Assembly: GCA_964017145.1 (NCBI GenBank)
Contig: OZ024841.1
Coordinates: forward strand, 372,001-436,000
Direction: 5' to 3'
Length of the DNA stretch: 64,000 bases
DNA from: Agrocybe praecox
Lineage: Eukaryota; Basidiomycota; Agaricomycetes; Agaricales; Agrocybaceae
Below are positions 1-10,984 of the stretch, in pieces. Position 1 is the first letter of the stretch. Every line of letters begins with the position of its first letter. Under the pieces are notes generated by a model. The model worked only from the letters and a program-made list of their open reading frames with translations, was not told where the DNA came from and made no database searches. The translations under genes and the position numbers were made by a program.

Positions 1-2930
1 ATTGCAGAAGAAGACGATGAACTCATATTTGTACCTGGACTTGATACTGTCGATGTATTTACAGCATATAAACATGTAGATAAGAAAGTTCATCCCGTAT
101 CAACCACATTTCCAGAAGATTGTCATGTAACCAGACAAATCCCCGAAGATCCCCTTCTAACATTACCTAAATTACCTATCCGACCACCAAAATTTACACC
201 CACAAACAAGATAACACTAGAGCACATGGCTGAGTTAAATATAAATTCACAAGGATTTCTATCAACAGAAGAAGAAAAACTGTTTCAATTTATCATGATC
301 CTCAATGAAAATGCAATTGCATTCGAAGATGTAGAACGTGGTACTTTGAAGGAATCCTATTTTTCTCCATACATAATTCCTACCATTCCGCATTCTCCAT
401 GGGAATACAAAAACATTCCAATACCACCTGGTCTTTTACCTCAAGTCCTTGACGTTCTGAAATTAAAAATGGATGCAGGAGTATATGAGCAAAGTCAATC
501 ATCCTATCGCTCCCAATGGTTTGTAGTTCTTAAAAAGAATGGCAAACTAAGGATTGTACATGATCTTCAGCCGCTAAACAAAATTACAGTCCGAGACGCA
601 GGATTACTACCTATTGTTGATGATTTTGTTGAAGGATTTGCAGGACATCAATGTTACACTGTGTTTGACTTATTCTGGGGATTTGATGCACGAAAAATAC
701 ACCCTAGAAGTCGAGGATTAACAGCTTTTATGACACCATTGGGACTATTACAAATAAGGTCATTACCAACAGGATTCACCAATTCGCCTGCAGAGTTTCA
801 GAAATGTATGGTGATGGTATTAAAAGATGAAATTCCTAATACGGCCAATATATTTATAGATGACCTTCCCGTCAAAGGCCCAAAAACTCAGTATTTACTC
901 GAGAATGGTAAACCTGCCACCATGCCTGGAAATGAAGGCATACATCAATTCATTTGGGAACATGCACAGGATGTACATGTCAAGCCGCTTTTGATCAAAT
1001 TAAGGAACTAATTTCAAGCAGCCCTGCATTACGACCCATTGATTACACATCCACCCTACCCGTCATCCTCTCCGTTGACTCAAGTAGAGATGCAGCAGGA
1101 ATGATATTATCACAGATTGATGAAGACAGAAAACGTCGACCTGCCCGATATGGATCTGTTCCTATGTCAGAGAGAGAATCGCGTTACTCACAGCCAAAAT
1201 TAGAACTATTTGGGTTATATCGTGCCCTTCGACACTGGCGACTTTATATTATTGGTGTCAAGCAACTCCACGTTGAAGTTGATGCTCAATACATAAAAGG
1301 AATGCTGAATGAGCCGGATCTACAGCCAAGCGCAGCAGTTAATCGATGGATTCAAGGCATCCTTATGTTTGACTTCAAATTAATACATGTACCTGCGGAA
1401 AAGCATAAAGGCCCAGATGCACTATCTAGATGACCACTTGCAGAAGGAGAAGAACCCGAAAGTGATGATGACTCATGGCTAGATAACATCGCCCTTCTAA
1501 CATTCATTCCGGATCACAAATTTATGTTCAACCTGGAAGAAAAAGTCAATACAAACACTGATATTAATTTGCCCTCATGTTTTGCTGCTCGAGCGCAGCA
1601 AGAAGAACTTTTAAATGATATTAAACATTTTTTAACAACTCTCGAATCACCCAACATTGCCGACCTACAAAAAAAACGATGGTTTCTTGCCAAGGCGATG
1701 GAATTCTTTGTTAAGGAAACCAAACTCTATAAGCGAAATGGATCAAAGCCACCATTACTCATAGTCACTGAGCCTGCCAACAAGCTTATAATCTTAAATC
1801 AAGCGCATGAGAATCTAGGTCACTGAGGTGTCCAGGCTGTGCATGAAACTTTACGTCATCGATTTTTTTGGCCTCATATGAGGGCAGACGTGTATCATCA
1901 TGTCCGATCATGTCATGAATGTCAGATTCGAAGCCTAAAAAGACTGGAAATACCGCTGACTGTATCAACACCGACTTCACTGTTTGCAAAAGTCTATATT
2001 GATATAATGCACATGCCCGAAAGTAAAGGATTCAAATATATTGTTGCAGCTAGAGACGATTTGTCTGGAACATGTGAAGCCCAAGCCTTACGCAATGCAA
2101 CATCAAAGGAGTTATCTAAGTTTTTTTGGAATATGATCTATTGCCGATATGGAGCTCCACAGAAAGTTATAACCGACAACGGTCCGGAAGTCAAGAAAGC
2201 ATTTGAAATTCTTCTCAAACGCTTAGGAATTCCACAAATTAAAATTATGCCTTATAATCACCATGCCAATGGAGTAGTAGAATGCGGTCATTTTACGCTC
2301 AGGGAAGCGATTGTCAAGTCTTGCCAAGGTAATATTAAGAATTGGCCAGATAAGATACCAGAAGCATTATTCGCGGACCGTGTAACTGTGAGCCGTACTA
2401 CTGGGTTCTCACCATACCAGCTCTTACACGGTACTGATCCGATCTTACCCCTAGACCTTACCGAAGCCACATTTTTGGTTGATGGATTTAGAACAGGACT
2501 TACAACCAGCGAATTGCTTGCCTTACAAATGAGACAACTTGAGAAACATGAGAATGATAAAATCAAAGCAGCAGAAACACTTCGAAAAGCCCGATTTGCG
2601 TCCAAGGCACAATTTGAACAAAGATTTCATCGGCAAATGACACGTGAAACATATAACCCTGGAGAATTAGTACTAATTCGGAACACTGTGGTAGAATCAT
2701 CACTGGATCGCAAACATAAACCACGTTATTTAGGGCCATACCAGGTTGTAGGACGAACTGAATATGGAGCATACCAGCTCAGAGAATTAGACGGCACAAA
2801 TATGCAGACTAAAGTAGCACCCTTTCGATTACTCCCATACATTTCACGACACCATTCATTCATGAGAGAAAACCACCAAGACAACTCCGAACAAGCAGAT
2901 TCAGGAACATCTAGTTCTGAGTCCGATTAG
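1..2930 (+). pseudogene. pol: gypsy pol polyprotein (RT, RNase H, integrase), broken
   Basis: The frame is already open at base 1, so the first ATG at 226 is not the true start. The reverse transcriptase part (about 226-980) has the palm aspartate in TVFDLFWGF and a FIDD box in place of YxDD. Near 980 the frame jumps by one and the sequence goes straight to the RNase H region (QAAFDQIKELIS onward, ending HKGPDALSR), so the thumb/connection part normally present between them is missing, by memory about 130 residues. A TGA at 1431-1433 follows DALSR and another TGA at 1824-1826 interrupts the zinc-binding motif of integrase. The integrase core keeps its acidic residues (YIDIMH, TDNGPE, NGVVECG) and ends in a GPYQVVGR-type C-terminal domain with no chromodomain. 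The segment after 980 is one frame throughout, so the stops look like point mutations. It cannot make a full polyprotein. Confidence 0.9.
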
Positions 2931-3097
2931 TATCCAATAGATTCGTTGACATGGTCTAAAAATTCAAGCAAACATATTCTCCATTAATAACGTAAATTCC
3001 TACACCTTATAAGCTGGCAACGCAACACATCCTATTTCATTCCACAACGAACCGCACTCTTGCTCACATAGTCATCCTCAGCTAAAACACTAGCATC

Positions 3098-3844
3098 ATG
3101 TCTGACAAATCTAACTCCACCCTCACCCTCACCACAGTTGAGGACAGCATTCCAGAAACATTTACGCATGAAAAAGTGGGGCAGGCCCCGCTTATTCCAG
3201 CAATGCCATCAACAACGCCGACTTCTCTAAATCCCTCCTCCCGATTTCCCCCTCGCAGCATTTTTCATCATACTTCTAAAAGCAACCACCCTATGTTTGC
3301 TTATACTCGCCCGCCCCGCTTTTCGAGGGACAAATTCATAAATCAATGGCACGATACCAATCCAGTCCGTCTGCAGTGTGACCGCACCGACGTCATTGAA
3401 GAGGCTTACTTCTCAGGCGCAATCTTTCTTCTGGAGGCCAAATCCTTTCACGCTCTCAGTATTCCCACCATTTATATTGGGAAAAAGGTTATCCTCAATG
3501 GCCATGAAGACAACAGTGTAGTCTATTTTGTCACTCGCCTACGTATCCGCAAAGGTGACATCAACTATATTCAAGTCACAGCATACAACATCAATCACGT
3601 AGCTGTTGAAGATCATCCAGAATGGCCATCATTTATCTTCAAAGTCAGGGGAGAATGCAACAAGATAGAAGTTGATGAAGAGACGAGGAAATGGATCAAG
3701 AACAGCGAAAAACACCTTCACACTCCCCAAGTCACTTGTCTGTCTGCTTTTTTCTCTCTTCCTCATCTTATAGTCGTTCTGATACAATACCTTCGATCAC
3801 CTCCTAACTTCCCTCCTACTACCACATCTCTTGAACAAGTATAA
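3098..3844 (+). CDS. accessory ORF downstream of gypsy integrase, copy 1
   Basis: This 248-codon ORF starts 168 bp after the pol stop on the same strand and opens with a Ser/Thr/Pro-rich stretch. Its core (about residues 85-195) has the pattern IEEAYFSGAIFLLEAK, then LSIPTIYIGKKVILNG, then WPSFIFKVRG. The same pattern occurs in the next ORF (4036-4839), so the two are tandem paralogues. I do not recognise the family. It has no RNase H, integrase or zinc-knuckle motif. The position suggests an extra gene of the retrotransposon, comparable to the third ORF of some LTR elements, but that is an inference. The C-terminal tail after residue 215 is hydrophobic and may be out-of-frame extension or unspliced sequence. 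Confidence 0.55.
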   Translation: MSDKSNSTLTLTTVEDSIPETFTHEKVGQAPLIPAMPSTTPTSLNPSSRFPPRSIFHHTSKSNHPMFAYTRPPRFSRDKFINQWHDTNPVRLQCDRTDVIEEAYFSGAIFLLEAKSFHALSIPTIYIGKKVILNGHEDNSVVYFVTRLRIRKGDINYIQVTAYNINHVAVEDHPEWPSFIFKVRGECNKIEVDEETRKWIKNSEKHLHTPQVTCLSAFFSLPHLIVVLIQYLRSPPNFPPTTTSLEQV

Positions 3845-4035
3845 TGTATTGGAAGGCTGCGATGTATTTTTTTATGTATTTTTTTTATTTTTATAAATAA
3901 ACACAAACCGCGCAATTTTTGACTGTGGAAAATAATCAAGCGTTAGCAGCCAATCAAAACCAAACAGTAAAGTTTTTTTTGGAATTAACAACCAGGGCCA
4001 CAAGCGAAACTGATTCCAACATAACCACCAAGACG

Positions 4036-4839
4036 ATGAACATTCTTGACTCCTCTCAAACCCCTCTTCGCCCTCAAACTGCACTTTTTGTCAGTGAAAG
4101 CGATGCCGAAATTGCCAGAAAACGCTTTCCCTCCAGTGATAACTTAATGCAGCTATATGGACGCCAGATAGCTATGCCCCAATCCCACCACAGTCAAAAC
4201 TATGCTGACAGCAAGCGAGAACGGATTTTCAGATGCCCTAAGCGGTACATTAATCATCTAGACATAGAGCATGTTGAAGAAGAAACAGCATTTCTTGATG
4301 TACCTTGGCGAATTGAAGCAATACATTATAAAGGAATCTCCATTCGCCGTAACAATCGAATAATTCTGAAAGGAATCACTAGTCACAATGTCACCTACAT
4401 GGTTCATTGAAGGCGGAACGACAATGGTATATTTGCCTGTATTGAAATCATTCCTGTTCAGCTGCGCAGAGATGGACCAGCATTTGATATGTATGGATGG
4501 CCACCCTTTATTTTGGTTGTCGCGGCGCACAAAACAACTTTACACCCAGTCAAGCCAATAATGTCCAAATACCGAGTATGGGAAAACATCAAGGACGTAG
4601 GACAACAAGCCTTAACCTCAACACAGTCGAAAATGGAACAAGAACAACCGGATCAACAAGGCTCGGATCACTTCCGCATGCCAATCTATTCTGCGCTAGC
4701 TAATAACATAATCATTAGCACGCAAAACCCATCATTCTTTTTCCATCCCCCAAACTCTTGTTCAAACCTTTATCCTCCTATACTTCTACCTGTCCCTTAC
4801 CCAATTTTTCCACGCTTTAATGATGCTGATGGCAATTAA
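4036..4839 (+). pseudogene. accessory ORF downstream of gypsy integrase, copy 2 (one stop)
   Basis: The frame from the ATG at 4036 (it is open further upstream to 3919) is interrupted by a single TGA at 4408-4410 and then continues in frame to 4839. Aligned by eye with the preceding ORF it shares the order HVEEETAFL.., IEAIHYKGISI, NNRIILKG, NVTYMV, then IFACIEIIPVQL and WPPFILVV. The similarity is weak but collinear over about 90 residues, which supports tandem duplication of one gene. The function is unknown. An alternative is that TGA is the true end and the downstream part is non-coding, but the match of the WPPFILVV block to WPSFIFKV in the other copy argues against that. Confidence 0.5.
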
Positions 4840-5101
4840 AACCTGGTTACCATGATTTGCGTACAACTGTTATGTTTATTTTTAAATTCATTTCTTCGAC
4901 ATACATATATTTACTCTTCTTAGTACCAAGTATGCTAGAGGCATAAGTAGTATTAGAGTAGATTTTATTTTTTTATTTGTATTTGTTGTTTATTTATCAT
5001 TATCTTGGACTCATATCTATTTGGTACTGTATTACATGCTTCAGTTCTTTGCTTAAACAACTAGTTGCAACTGAGGGCAGTTGAAATCTGTTCCCCGCGG
5101 A
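4840..5101. other. non-coding stretch between accessory ORF and LTR
   Basis: This is AT-rich and has no reading frame. It should contain the polypurine tract of the retrotransposon just before 5102. A purine-rich run lies near 5071-5085, but I see no canonical long tract. Confidence 0.4.
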
Positions 5102-5761
5102 TGTCAGACATGCTTTTTGTTTGATATAAAACCAGTATGTTTAAAGCAAGAACATATACATGTATAACACAGAAATTATATTTTATCATGAAACACTATC
5201 TTTCCTTGTTGCTATAGTAATAGTTGTCTTGGCACGTTGGCATAGTGTTATTCCTGCCTTTGCATGGTGATACACTGTTTCAACAAGTTATGCACAGCTT
5301 TAGCACTCTTTGTAACCATACACACAGCCCTGTGTAACCTTGTGAACCATCACACCATCGTTATAGTAGCGCACAGCAGTTCTGTATGCTAATTACTTAA
5401 AAAGAGTATGTAGCTCCTGCATTCTACTTGTTTCAAAGTCATAGAAACCATTGGGGCTGTGCTCAAGAAAAGTATAAAAGGGCACCAAAATTTGGAACAA
5501 AGAGAGGGAGACATCTTATTTTTTCCCTTCTGATTTTATTACCAACTTAAACACTAGACTCTGTGTCTGTGTACCTCTGCTTATATCTTCAAGTTGTATA
5601 GAATACAAGCTTGGAATATACACTATCTAATACCTGAAATACTGCTGTCCATTTGTTATTACTTAAGCAAGAAGTCTGTCTTCTCAATCCAAGTACGTAA
5701 CCTTTAGTCTCAATTAAAGCTAACAAGATTCCACCTCACAGAAGTTCAACATTCCGTCACA
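5102..5761 (+). repeat. putative 3' LTR of the gypsy element (660 bp)
   Basis: The segment begins TGTCAGACATGC and ends ATTCCGTCACA, giving TG..CA termini with short imperfect inverted ends. A TATA box (TATAAAAG, 5473-5480) is placed as a promoter for the R region, followed by pyrimidine-rich transcribed sequence. No second LTR is inside the window, so the borders cannot be verified by comparison and the call is moderate. Confidence 0.5.
5473..5480 (+). promoter_or_regulatory. TATA box of the LTR
   Basis: TATAAAAG lies 371 bp into the putative LTR, where a U3/R promoter would be expected. It is a single motif, so confidence depends on the LTR call. Confidence 0.45.
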
Positions 5762-5881
5762 ACTTTGCATATAACACTGTTCAATCTCGAATTGTGTTAC
5801 CACTTCAATTACGTTACCAAATTCATCATCACGTAGTCAGAGTTGTTAATATTACTGTCTACGTTAACTTGTACTTTCCCT

Positions 5882-7430
5882 TCAACTCAGAACAGTTGTC
5901 ATATACCTCTTCTTTTCGGGATTATAGAGTGTAGTTAGGACCTCCCGAACTAACTGGAATATCCCAAAGATCATTTCTTTCGGTAAACCCAGGTGAATAA
6001 CTTTTACACGTTGACACTGTATGCCTTCATTTGCAACAATGCCAACAAGACAGCCAAGTAGTACCTTAGCCATATTCTTTCGCTCAGGACCAGAAATCTG
6101 GCTAAGAGCGGAAAATCCATTTTTGAAGTGGCGCACACCAAAGGCAGGAGGAAGAGCTCGTAAGTGTTTATCAAGCTCTTCAGGGTTCATGAGCGTTTGG
6201 CACCAGTTGATTATATACTTGAGGACGCCTTGATAAAGCTGGTGAAGAATATCGGGGATGATGGCTTTATGAATGTCACAGAACGGAAAATCCTTCCAAA
6301 AAGGATCGTAAATGCTTCCTGACACATCTTGCGCTATGCATTTCTGGTAGAACTGATTCTCATTTGAGGATGTTCTTTTTGCTTCTGCAATCACATTCAG
6401 TGTCCACTTTTTGGTACGAAATGGGGCTAATTCCGAATTTTCAAGATCTTTTGCTGGTGCAGTACATTTTGGACAGGTTCCGTATTTTGTGCAGGCTACA
6501 AGGCATTGTTCGGGAAAGTCGGCAACATAGCATGCAAGTATAGGAAATACATTTCTGATGTCTCCATTGCCACTTGTTATGTGAACGCCCTCTTTTCCTG
6601 CTTGATTCAAGGGCCCAAGTACAAAGCGCATAGCTTCATAGAAGATACATTGATTCCGTATGCTAACTTGTTTCTTCTTCAATGCGGCACCCTTTAATTT
6701 TGTTGATGTGTCGCAAGGAAGATAGGCAATTAAAACACATGCTCGTTTTGATGGTTTTCGTCGAATAGATTTCGGGATATTTCCAAGTGTAAGGTAAACG
6801 GGATACGCGCTTTTGCCACCCGAGAAATTTGTAAGCTGGGTTTTATCTGTCACAATAATTACTGGTGCAATAGTAGCGCCTTTAGGAAGCTTGCTCTACG
6901 TGTCAAAATAAGTGCCATAAACTTGAATTATCAGAATGTGTTCTTACCTGGACGGCATGCCACCACTGTCCTGTCCATAATTCTGTATATATTTTCTCCT
7001 CCTTGCTCGCGGTTTTGAAGATTTTCTGTGGCTTGTAAACCAAGCTAGATGAAAGAGATGGATCACCCAAAAGACTACGAATGGCATCAATAGGATCCCT
7101 ATATCTTATTGTATGGGCCATATTGGGAATATCCTGACAGAAGAGATCCTCAACCTTCCATATTCCTGCACGATCTGGTATATCGTTATCAATGATCTGG
7201 TGCAAACTTCTTGTATTAGTATATGAGATTCCTAATTTATCCCGAACCTACTTGGGGTATTAGTACTTAAGTAGAATTGGAAAGAGAGAAAAACATACAC
7301 CCGGTGTAGACAGCAATCTGTCAAGTGATTTGTGCCCAATTCCATCCTTAATCGCCCATCGAGCAATTCTCCAGTCCATCTCACTCGCAAACGGTGCGTA
7401 TGCATTTCCTTGATCTGGTTGATTATTCAC
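5882..7430 (-). pseudogene. Plavaka-type transposase fragment
   Basis: Three exons can be read on the minus strand: 7430-7299, 7247-6948 and 6895-5882, joined by two introns (51 and 52 nt, GT..AG) that keep the frame. The N-terminal part reads NAYAPFASEMDWRIARWAIK, then DKLGISYTNTRSLHQIID, then LWTGQWWHAVQ, the usual Plavaka order. The DDE-fold core follows: an aspartate in IIVTDKTQLTNF, a zinc-like CPKC, and a second aspartate in IIPDILHQLYQGVLKYI. The frame ends soon after NPEKKRYMTTVLS, before the region where this family carries its catalytic glutamate, so the C-terminus is lost. A TGA lies just upstream of 7430, so the N-terminus is either in another exon or also lost. This is a fragment between the gypsy LTR and the inverted repeat at 7460, and is not expected to be active. 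Confidence 0.85.
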
Positions 7431-7459
7431 CTGTAGCAGCTGGTCTCATGTATCAAATA

Positions 7460-7507
7460 TAGCAAACTGCCTAAACCTAGTGATACATCCTGGTAGGCAG
7501 TTTGCTA
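7460..7507. repeat. 14-bp perfect inverted repeat with 20-nt spacer
   Basis: TAGCAAACTGCCTA (7460-7473) and its exact reverse complement (7494-7507) flank a 20-nt spacer. The right side (TGATACATCCTGGTAGGCAG) resembles the start of the KDZ left terminus at 10704 (ATATATCCAGGATGGAGCC, then GCAAACTGCC). It may be two related transposon ends placed back to back. Confidence 0.6.
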
Positions 7508-8299
7508 CCTTCCGCTTTCGGACACCTCCCCTCTGAGGGAGAGACACTGCCGGGGCCACTGGCACTGCTCACTGGGGGCGGGCACAGGTAAACACCTGTA
7601 AACAACGCAGGAAACAGCGTCCCCGAGGTGCCCGCCACTGTAATTGGGCTCCTGCGCTGCGTCGGGCATCGTTCGGGGCGCGGAAAAAGCCCATATATAT
7701 TGTCTGAATATAATTACAATTTTTGGCGCTGTTTGCGCCATCAAAAGAGGGCGGGCCAGGGTGGATTGCGAAACATAAAACTGGATGACGACCTATTTTT
7801 AGTTTATTTTGATCATTTCCAGCGTTGCTCTATTTTTAATTTAGATATGATCATTTTCGTACATATATACTATATTTAATCTACATATATATCACACGTA
7901 GATTAGATTAGATACCAAAAACCGACTTGCCAGCAATGTTTTGAGGTGGCACTTCCCTATTCAGCATTTATTGCCATTTCAGTATATTTTTCAGAAAACA
8001 TGTAATTTTGTTTTAATTTTTATATGTTTCATTTCACTCTGCTTTATTCTACAGTAGACATACACATACTACATGAGGGGGAATAGCGAGTAGAAAGGAG
8101 GACAAGGAAGCCAACAGCAAAGAGGAGAGCATTATGCTCTCGTCTTTGCGTGTTCCTCCTCACCCTCGCTCGTGCTCTCCCTCCCCATCGTAACTTGCTC
8201 TCGCTAACCTTCTCCGTCTTCTGCCGCTCACCTTTGCCCCTGCTAACCCTCCCCCCCTCTCTCTATTTGTCCTTGTCCGGTCGTCGCCCTGGCCCTCGT
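7508..8299. other. non-coding, possible degenerate KDZ-like terminus
   Basis: No convincing gene is present. At about 7751-7786 the words GGGTGGATTG and CTGGATGACG occur 15 bp apart, as in the KDZ terminal repeat near 10944-10975 (GGGTGGATTG, then TTTGGATGACG). The rest is AT-rich to about 8100 and then pyrimidine-rich. Confidence 0.4.
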
Positions 8300-9146
8300 T
8301 CGTCACAGCCATGCCTCAATACCTCTGAAGAGGGAAGGGGTTGCCTGGCGTTGAGGTCTCATAGGCGTCGTGGTCGTCAAGCCATCGCCCACATCTCTAT
8401 TGTCAGGGGAGGGGCAGGCGTCATTGTCATTGTCGTCATAGTGGTCGACCGAAGCACCTCACACATCCCTATTGTAAGGGGAGGGGCTTGGTGTCGTCAT
8501 CATCGCCATTATCGTGCGTGGTGGTGGTGATGGTGATGGTGAGGGGCTGGGTGGTCGGTGGTCGTGTCGTCTGTGGTGGTGGTAATGGTGAGAGAGTGAT
8601 GAGAGGGCCCTACCTCTCAGACCTCCCACTTGTACCTACATGTGCTTGGTCGCTTGGTCGCACGCTCTGTGGGTGGTCCTCTCGCCCCCTCTCGTCCGTT
8701 GTCGTTGGCTCGTCGTTGGGATACCCTACCATACCGGAGGGTGCCCACATCACTGAAGGAAGGGAAGGGCCTAGGTACAAGGCGCCAGCATAGAGGTAAG
8801 AGTGGTTGGCAGTGGTGGTAAAGCATACAACAGGCGCGAGAGCCGACAATGAGAACGATAACTTGTCTCACTCGCGTACGTCGTATTCTCACTACCCTGC
8901 ACGCTCTCCCACCGGTCATCATCCAACCGACGAAAACTCGGTTGGTTGTTGTGGTCATCGATCGGTCGTCCGTGGCATGGCCGTGTCGCAGTCGTCGTCC
9001 ACCACCGCTCACACCCCTATCAAGAGGGAAGGAGCAAAGTGGGGTGGTCGTTGTTGTTGTCGGTGGTGGTGGTGAAGACTGCCCACATCCCTGCAGTGAG
9101 GGAGGGGCTCGGTCCAGTGTGCCGGCGTGGTGAGGGGAACTGATAA

Positions 9147-9253
9147 GGAAGAAATGAACGCGTGTTGGTTCATTTCTTGTCCAAATCGGGCCTTTCCCAC
9201 GCCGGTCCGGCTTATAGCCGGTTAGAGCTCGTCATTGTGCTCGACGATGAGAA
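9147..9253 (+). repeat. left inner arm with hairpins
   Basis: This arm aligns with the reverse complement of 9735-9842 over its whole length. It contains an 11-bp perfect hairpin (AAGAAATGAAC and its complement, 8-nt loop), a 6-bp hairpin CCGGCT/AGCCGG with a 3-nt loop, and a weaker third hairpin TCGTC/GACGA. Stem pairs differ from the right arm in a compensatory way. Confidence 0.65.
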
Positions 9254-9734
9254 GGTGTCTCGGTATGGTATAGTTAAAATAAACCGTAGAATATGTAGTT
9301 ATTAGTAATAGAATGATATATTCCAAAAAAAAAAAAAAAGGCGTATGATAATTTTACTTTCAATGCTCACTCGTACAACACTGGTATGAAGACTACATGT
9401 GCCTACCTTTCAACTTGATGCATTTTTCGTGCGTTAATGGATAGCATTCTCAAAACAGTCTCTGGTGTCAATTTTTTTCCATATTTAAACATAGATAGTG
9501 TATCTACATTATATAGTGTTCTAATTTAAACAAATTTACAAAGCTTTCATGCAGAATACGAATGTTTTCTTTCACCTGTTGAACCGAAATCACCACGCTC
9601 GATATATGAATTATGATTTTCGATGTTTTTTGATGAAAAACATGACAGACTTCTCTCTTTTTCAACCTAAATTATCTTCTTGTACTATTATATTATTTTC
9701 TATAATTTTACAAATATTTAAGAGTGCTATTTGC

Positions 9735-9842
9735 TCTCTCCATCGTCGTGCCCAACGATGTGCTCGACCCGGTTATAGACCGGGCCGGCGTGAGAAATTG
9801 CCGAATTTGGAAGAAATCAACCGTCGATGGTTGATTTCTTCC
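9735..9842 (-). repeat. right inner arm with hairpins
   Basis: This is the inverted partner of 9147-9253. It has a 14-bp perfect palindrome (GGAAGAAATCAACC and its complement, 6-nt loop, 9809-9842) and a 6-bp hairpin CCCGGT/ACCGGG. Relative to the left arm, one pair of the first stem is C-G instead of G-C, and one pair of the second is T-A instead of C-G. Confidence 0.65.
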
Positions 9843-10703
9843 ATATCATCCCCCATCATCACCATCACCGTCGTCAACCAACTGTCCACCCCCTCCCCTC
9901 TTTGCAGGGATATGGGCTGTTTTCACGATGACGGTGACGACCTAGCGATAACGACAAGGCAATAACGGCGAGGCAACGACGGCAACGAGGACGACTACAC
10001 TGAGGAGGCAACGAGGGCGACCACGACGAGGGCGAGGGCAAGCACGACGCGGGCGAGGGCGACGAGAGCGAGGATGATAAGTAAGCACCAGCCACGTACT
10101 GTCCCACACCGACGGCTCAACAGCATAGACACTGCGGTGGTGTTTTTGCACCACCGTCTGGACTCTGCACCTCGACAATGCCAATGAGGACGCCAACGAC
10201 CGCATCCAGCCCCTCCCCTCTTGATAGGGATGTGGGCGGTGCACCCGCGACAACGAGGTCGACGACGACGATGGTGACGAGTCACCATATCCGTCCACAA
10301 CACCTCGCATGTTGCCCCTCCCCTTGCTATAGGGATGTGGGCAGTGCTTGTTGTCGTTGCCACTACCTCACCCAGCCTCTCCCTTCTTGAGAGGTATGCG
10401 GGTAAACAGACGGCAGCAACGACGACAACGGTTGTGACGGCAGAGGACATCAACGACGACAGCATCTGCACCTCCCCTTTCTGTGAGGATATAGGTGGTG
10501 TCTGTCCGTCATCATCCAGGCGCGAGATGAGGGCGAGAACGTCCAAGGCCGGGAACGACGCAACATCTCCAGCCACTACGACGACGGCTGCCCCTGTCCC
10601 ATCGTTCCTCCCCTTGTCCATGCCAACCAGCAGTACCACCACCGCTGATCACGGTACACCTATAGCAGTCCCTTACATATATCATACCTTGGTACCTGCC
10701 GTA

Positions 10704-10984
10704 CACTATGATATATCCAGGATGGAGCCTACCAAGTGTGCAAACTGCCCAACGGCTTATCTTATCTTATCTTTGGAATTTATACCAAATATAGACGTGC
10801 AACCTCACATTGGGCCGTTTCGTTGAAATTTCTGCCATTATATGTCTGAATGATTGTTTTCGGCCACGAAAAAACTCAAATGGCATCTATTAATATATTG
10901 AAACATATCTGATATGTTTGCCCCAGCATAGGAGGTGATTATTGGGTGGATTGAACGTCCCAACTTTGGATGACGTTCGAAAAC
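10704..10984 (+). repeat. left terminal inverted repeat of the 12-kb KDZ element
   Basis: It matches the reverse complement of 22417-22705 in collinear blocks: CACTA..ATATATCC, GTGTGCAAACTGCC-like, GTTTTCGG..GAAAAAA, CTATTAATATATT, GGGTGGATTG and TTTGGATGACGTTCGAAAA. Identity is partial, with small indels. Confidence 0.7.

Larger units (their letters stand above)
1..5761 (+). mobile_element. Ty3/gypsy LTR retrotransposon, 3' part, decayed
   Basis: The window opens inside a gypsy-type pol reading frame and runs through reverse transcriptase, RNase H and integrase in the Ty3 order, then two extra ORFs and a putative 3' LTR ending at 5761. Gag, protease and the 5' LTR lie outside the window. 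The copy is defective because pol carries a deletion with frameshift and in-frame stops. Family membership is seen directly in the protein motifs. The right border is an inference from the TG..CA ends and the TATA box of the LTR. Confidence 0.85.
8300..10620. repeat. mirror-symmetric GC-rich repeat element
   Basis: Copies of a unit like CACATCCCTAT-N-AGGGGAGGGGC occur on the plus strand near 8330, 8389, 8460, 8741, 9008 and 9082, and in the opposite orientation near 9889, 10206, 10313, 10376 and 10470. The orientation flips around 9490, so the two halves are inverted relative to each other. An AT-rich core (9254-9734) sits between inverted inner arms. The many apparent ORFs here are low-complexity readings of the repeats in several frames. 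This is consistent with a non-autonomous element with very long, repeat-filled terminal arms, but I do not recognise a named family. Confidence 0.6.

Noticed and set aside
4730..5880. Possible second LTR or shorter LTR borders
   Set aside because: Other TG..CA pairs exist but lack the TATA placement and the inverted ends; 5102-5761 fits best.
10670..10713. 10-bp inverted repeat ATATATCATA..TATGATATAT straddling the left KDZ border
   Set aside because: One arm belongs to the KDZ terminus and the other to the flank; AT-rich and short enough to be coincidence.
8150..10826. Numerous overlapping ORFs of 60-215 codons on both strands
   Set aside because: They are readings of GC-rich repeat units in several frames at once, with V/R/P/S-dominated composition and no domain or exon series.
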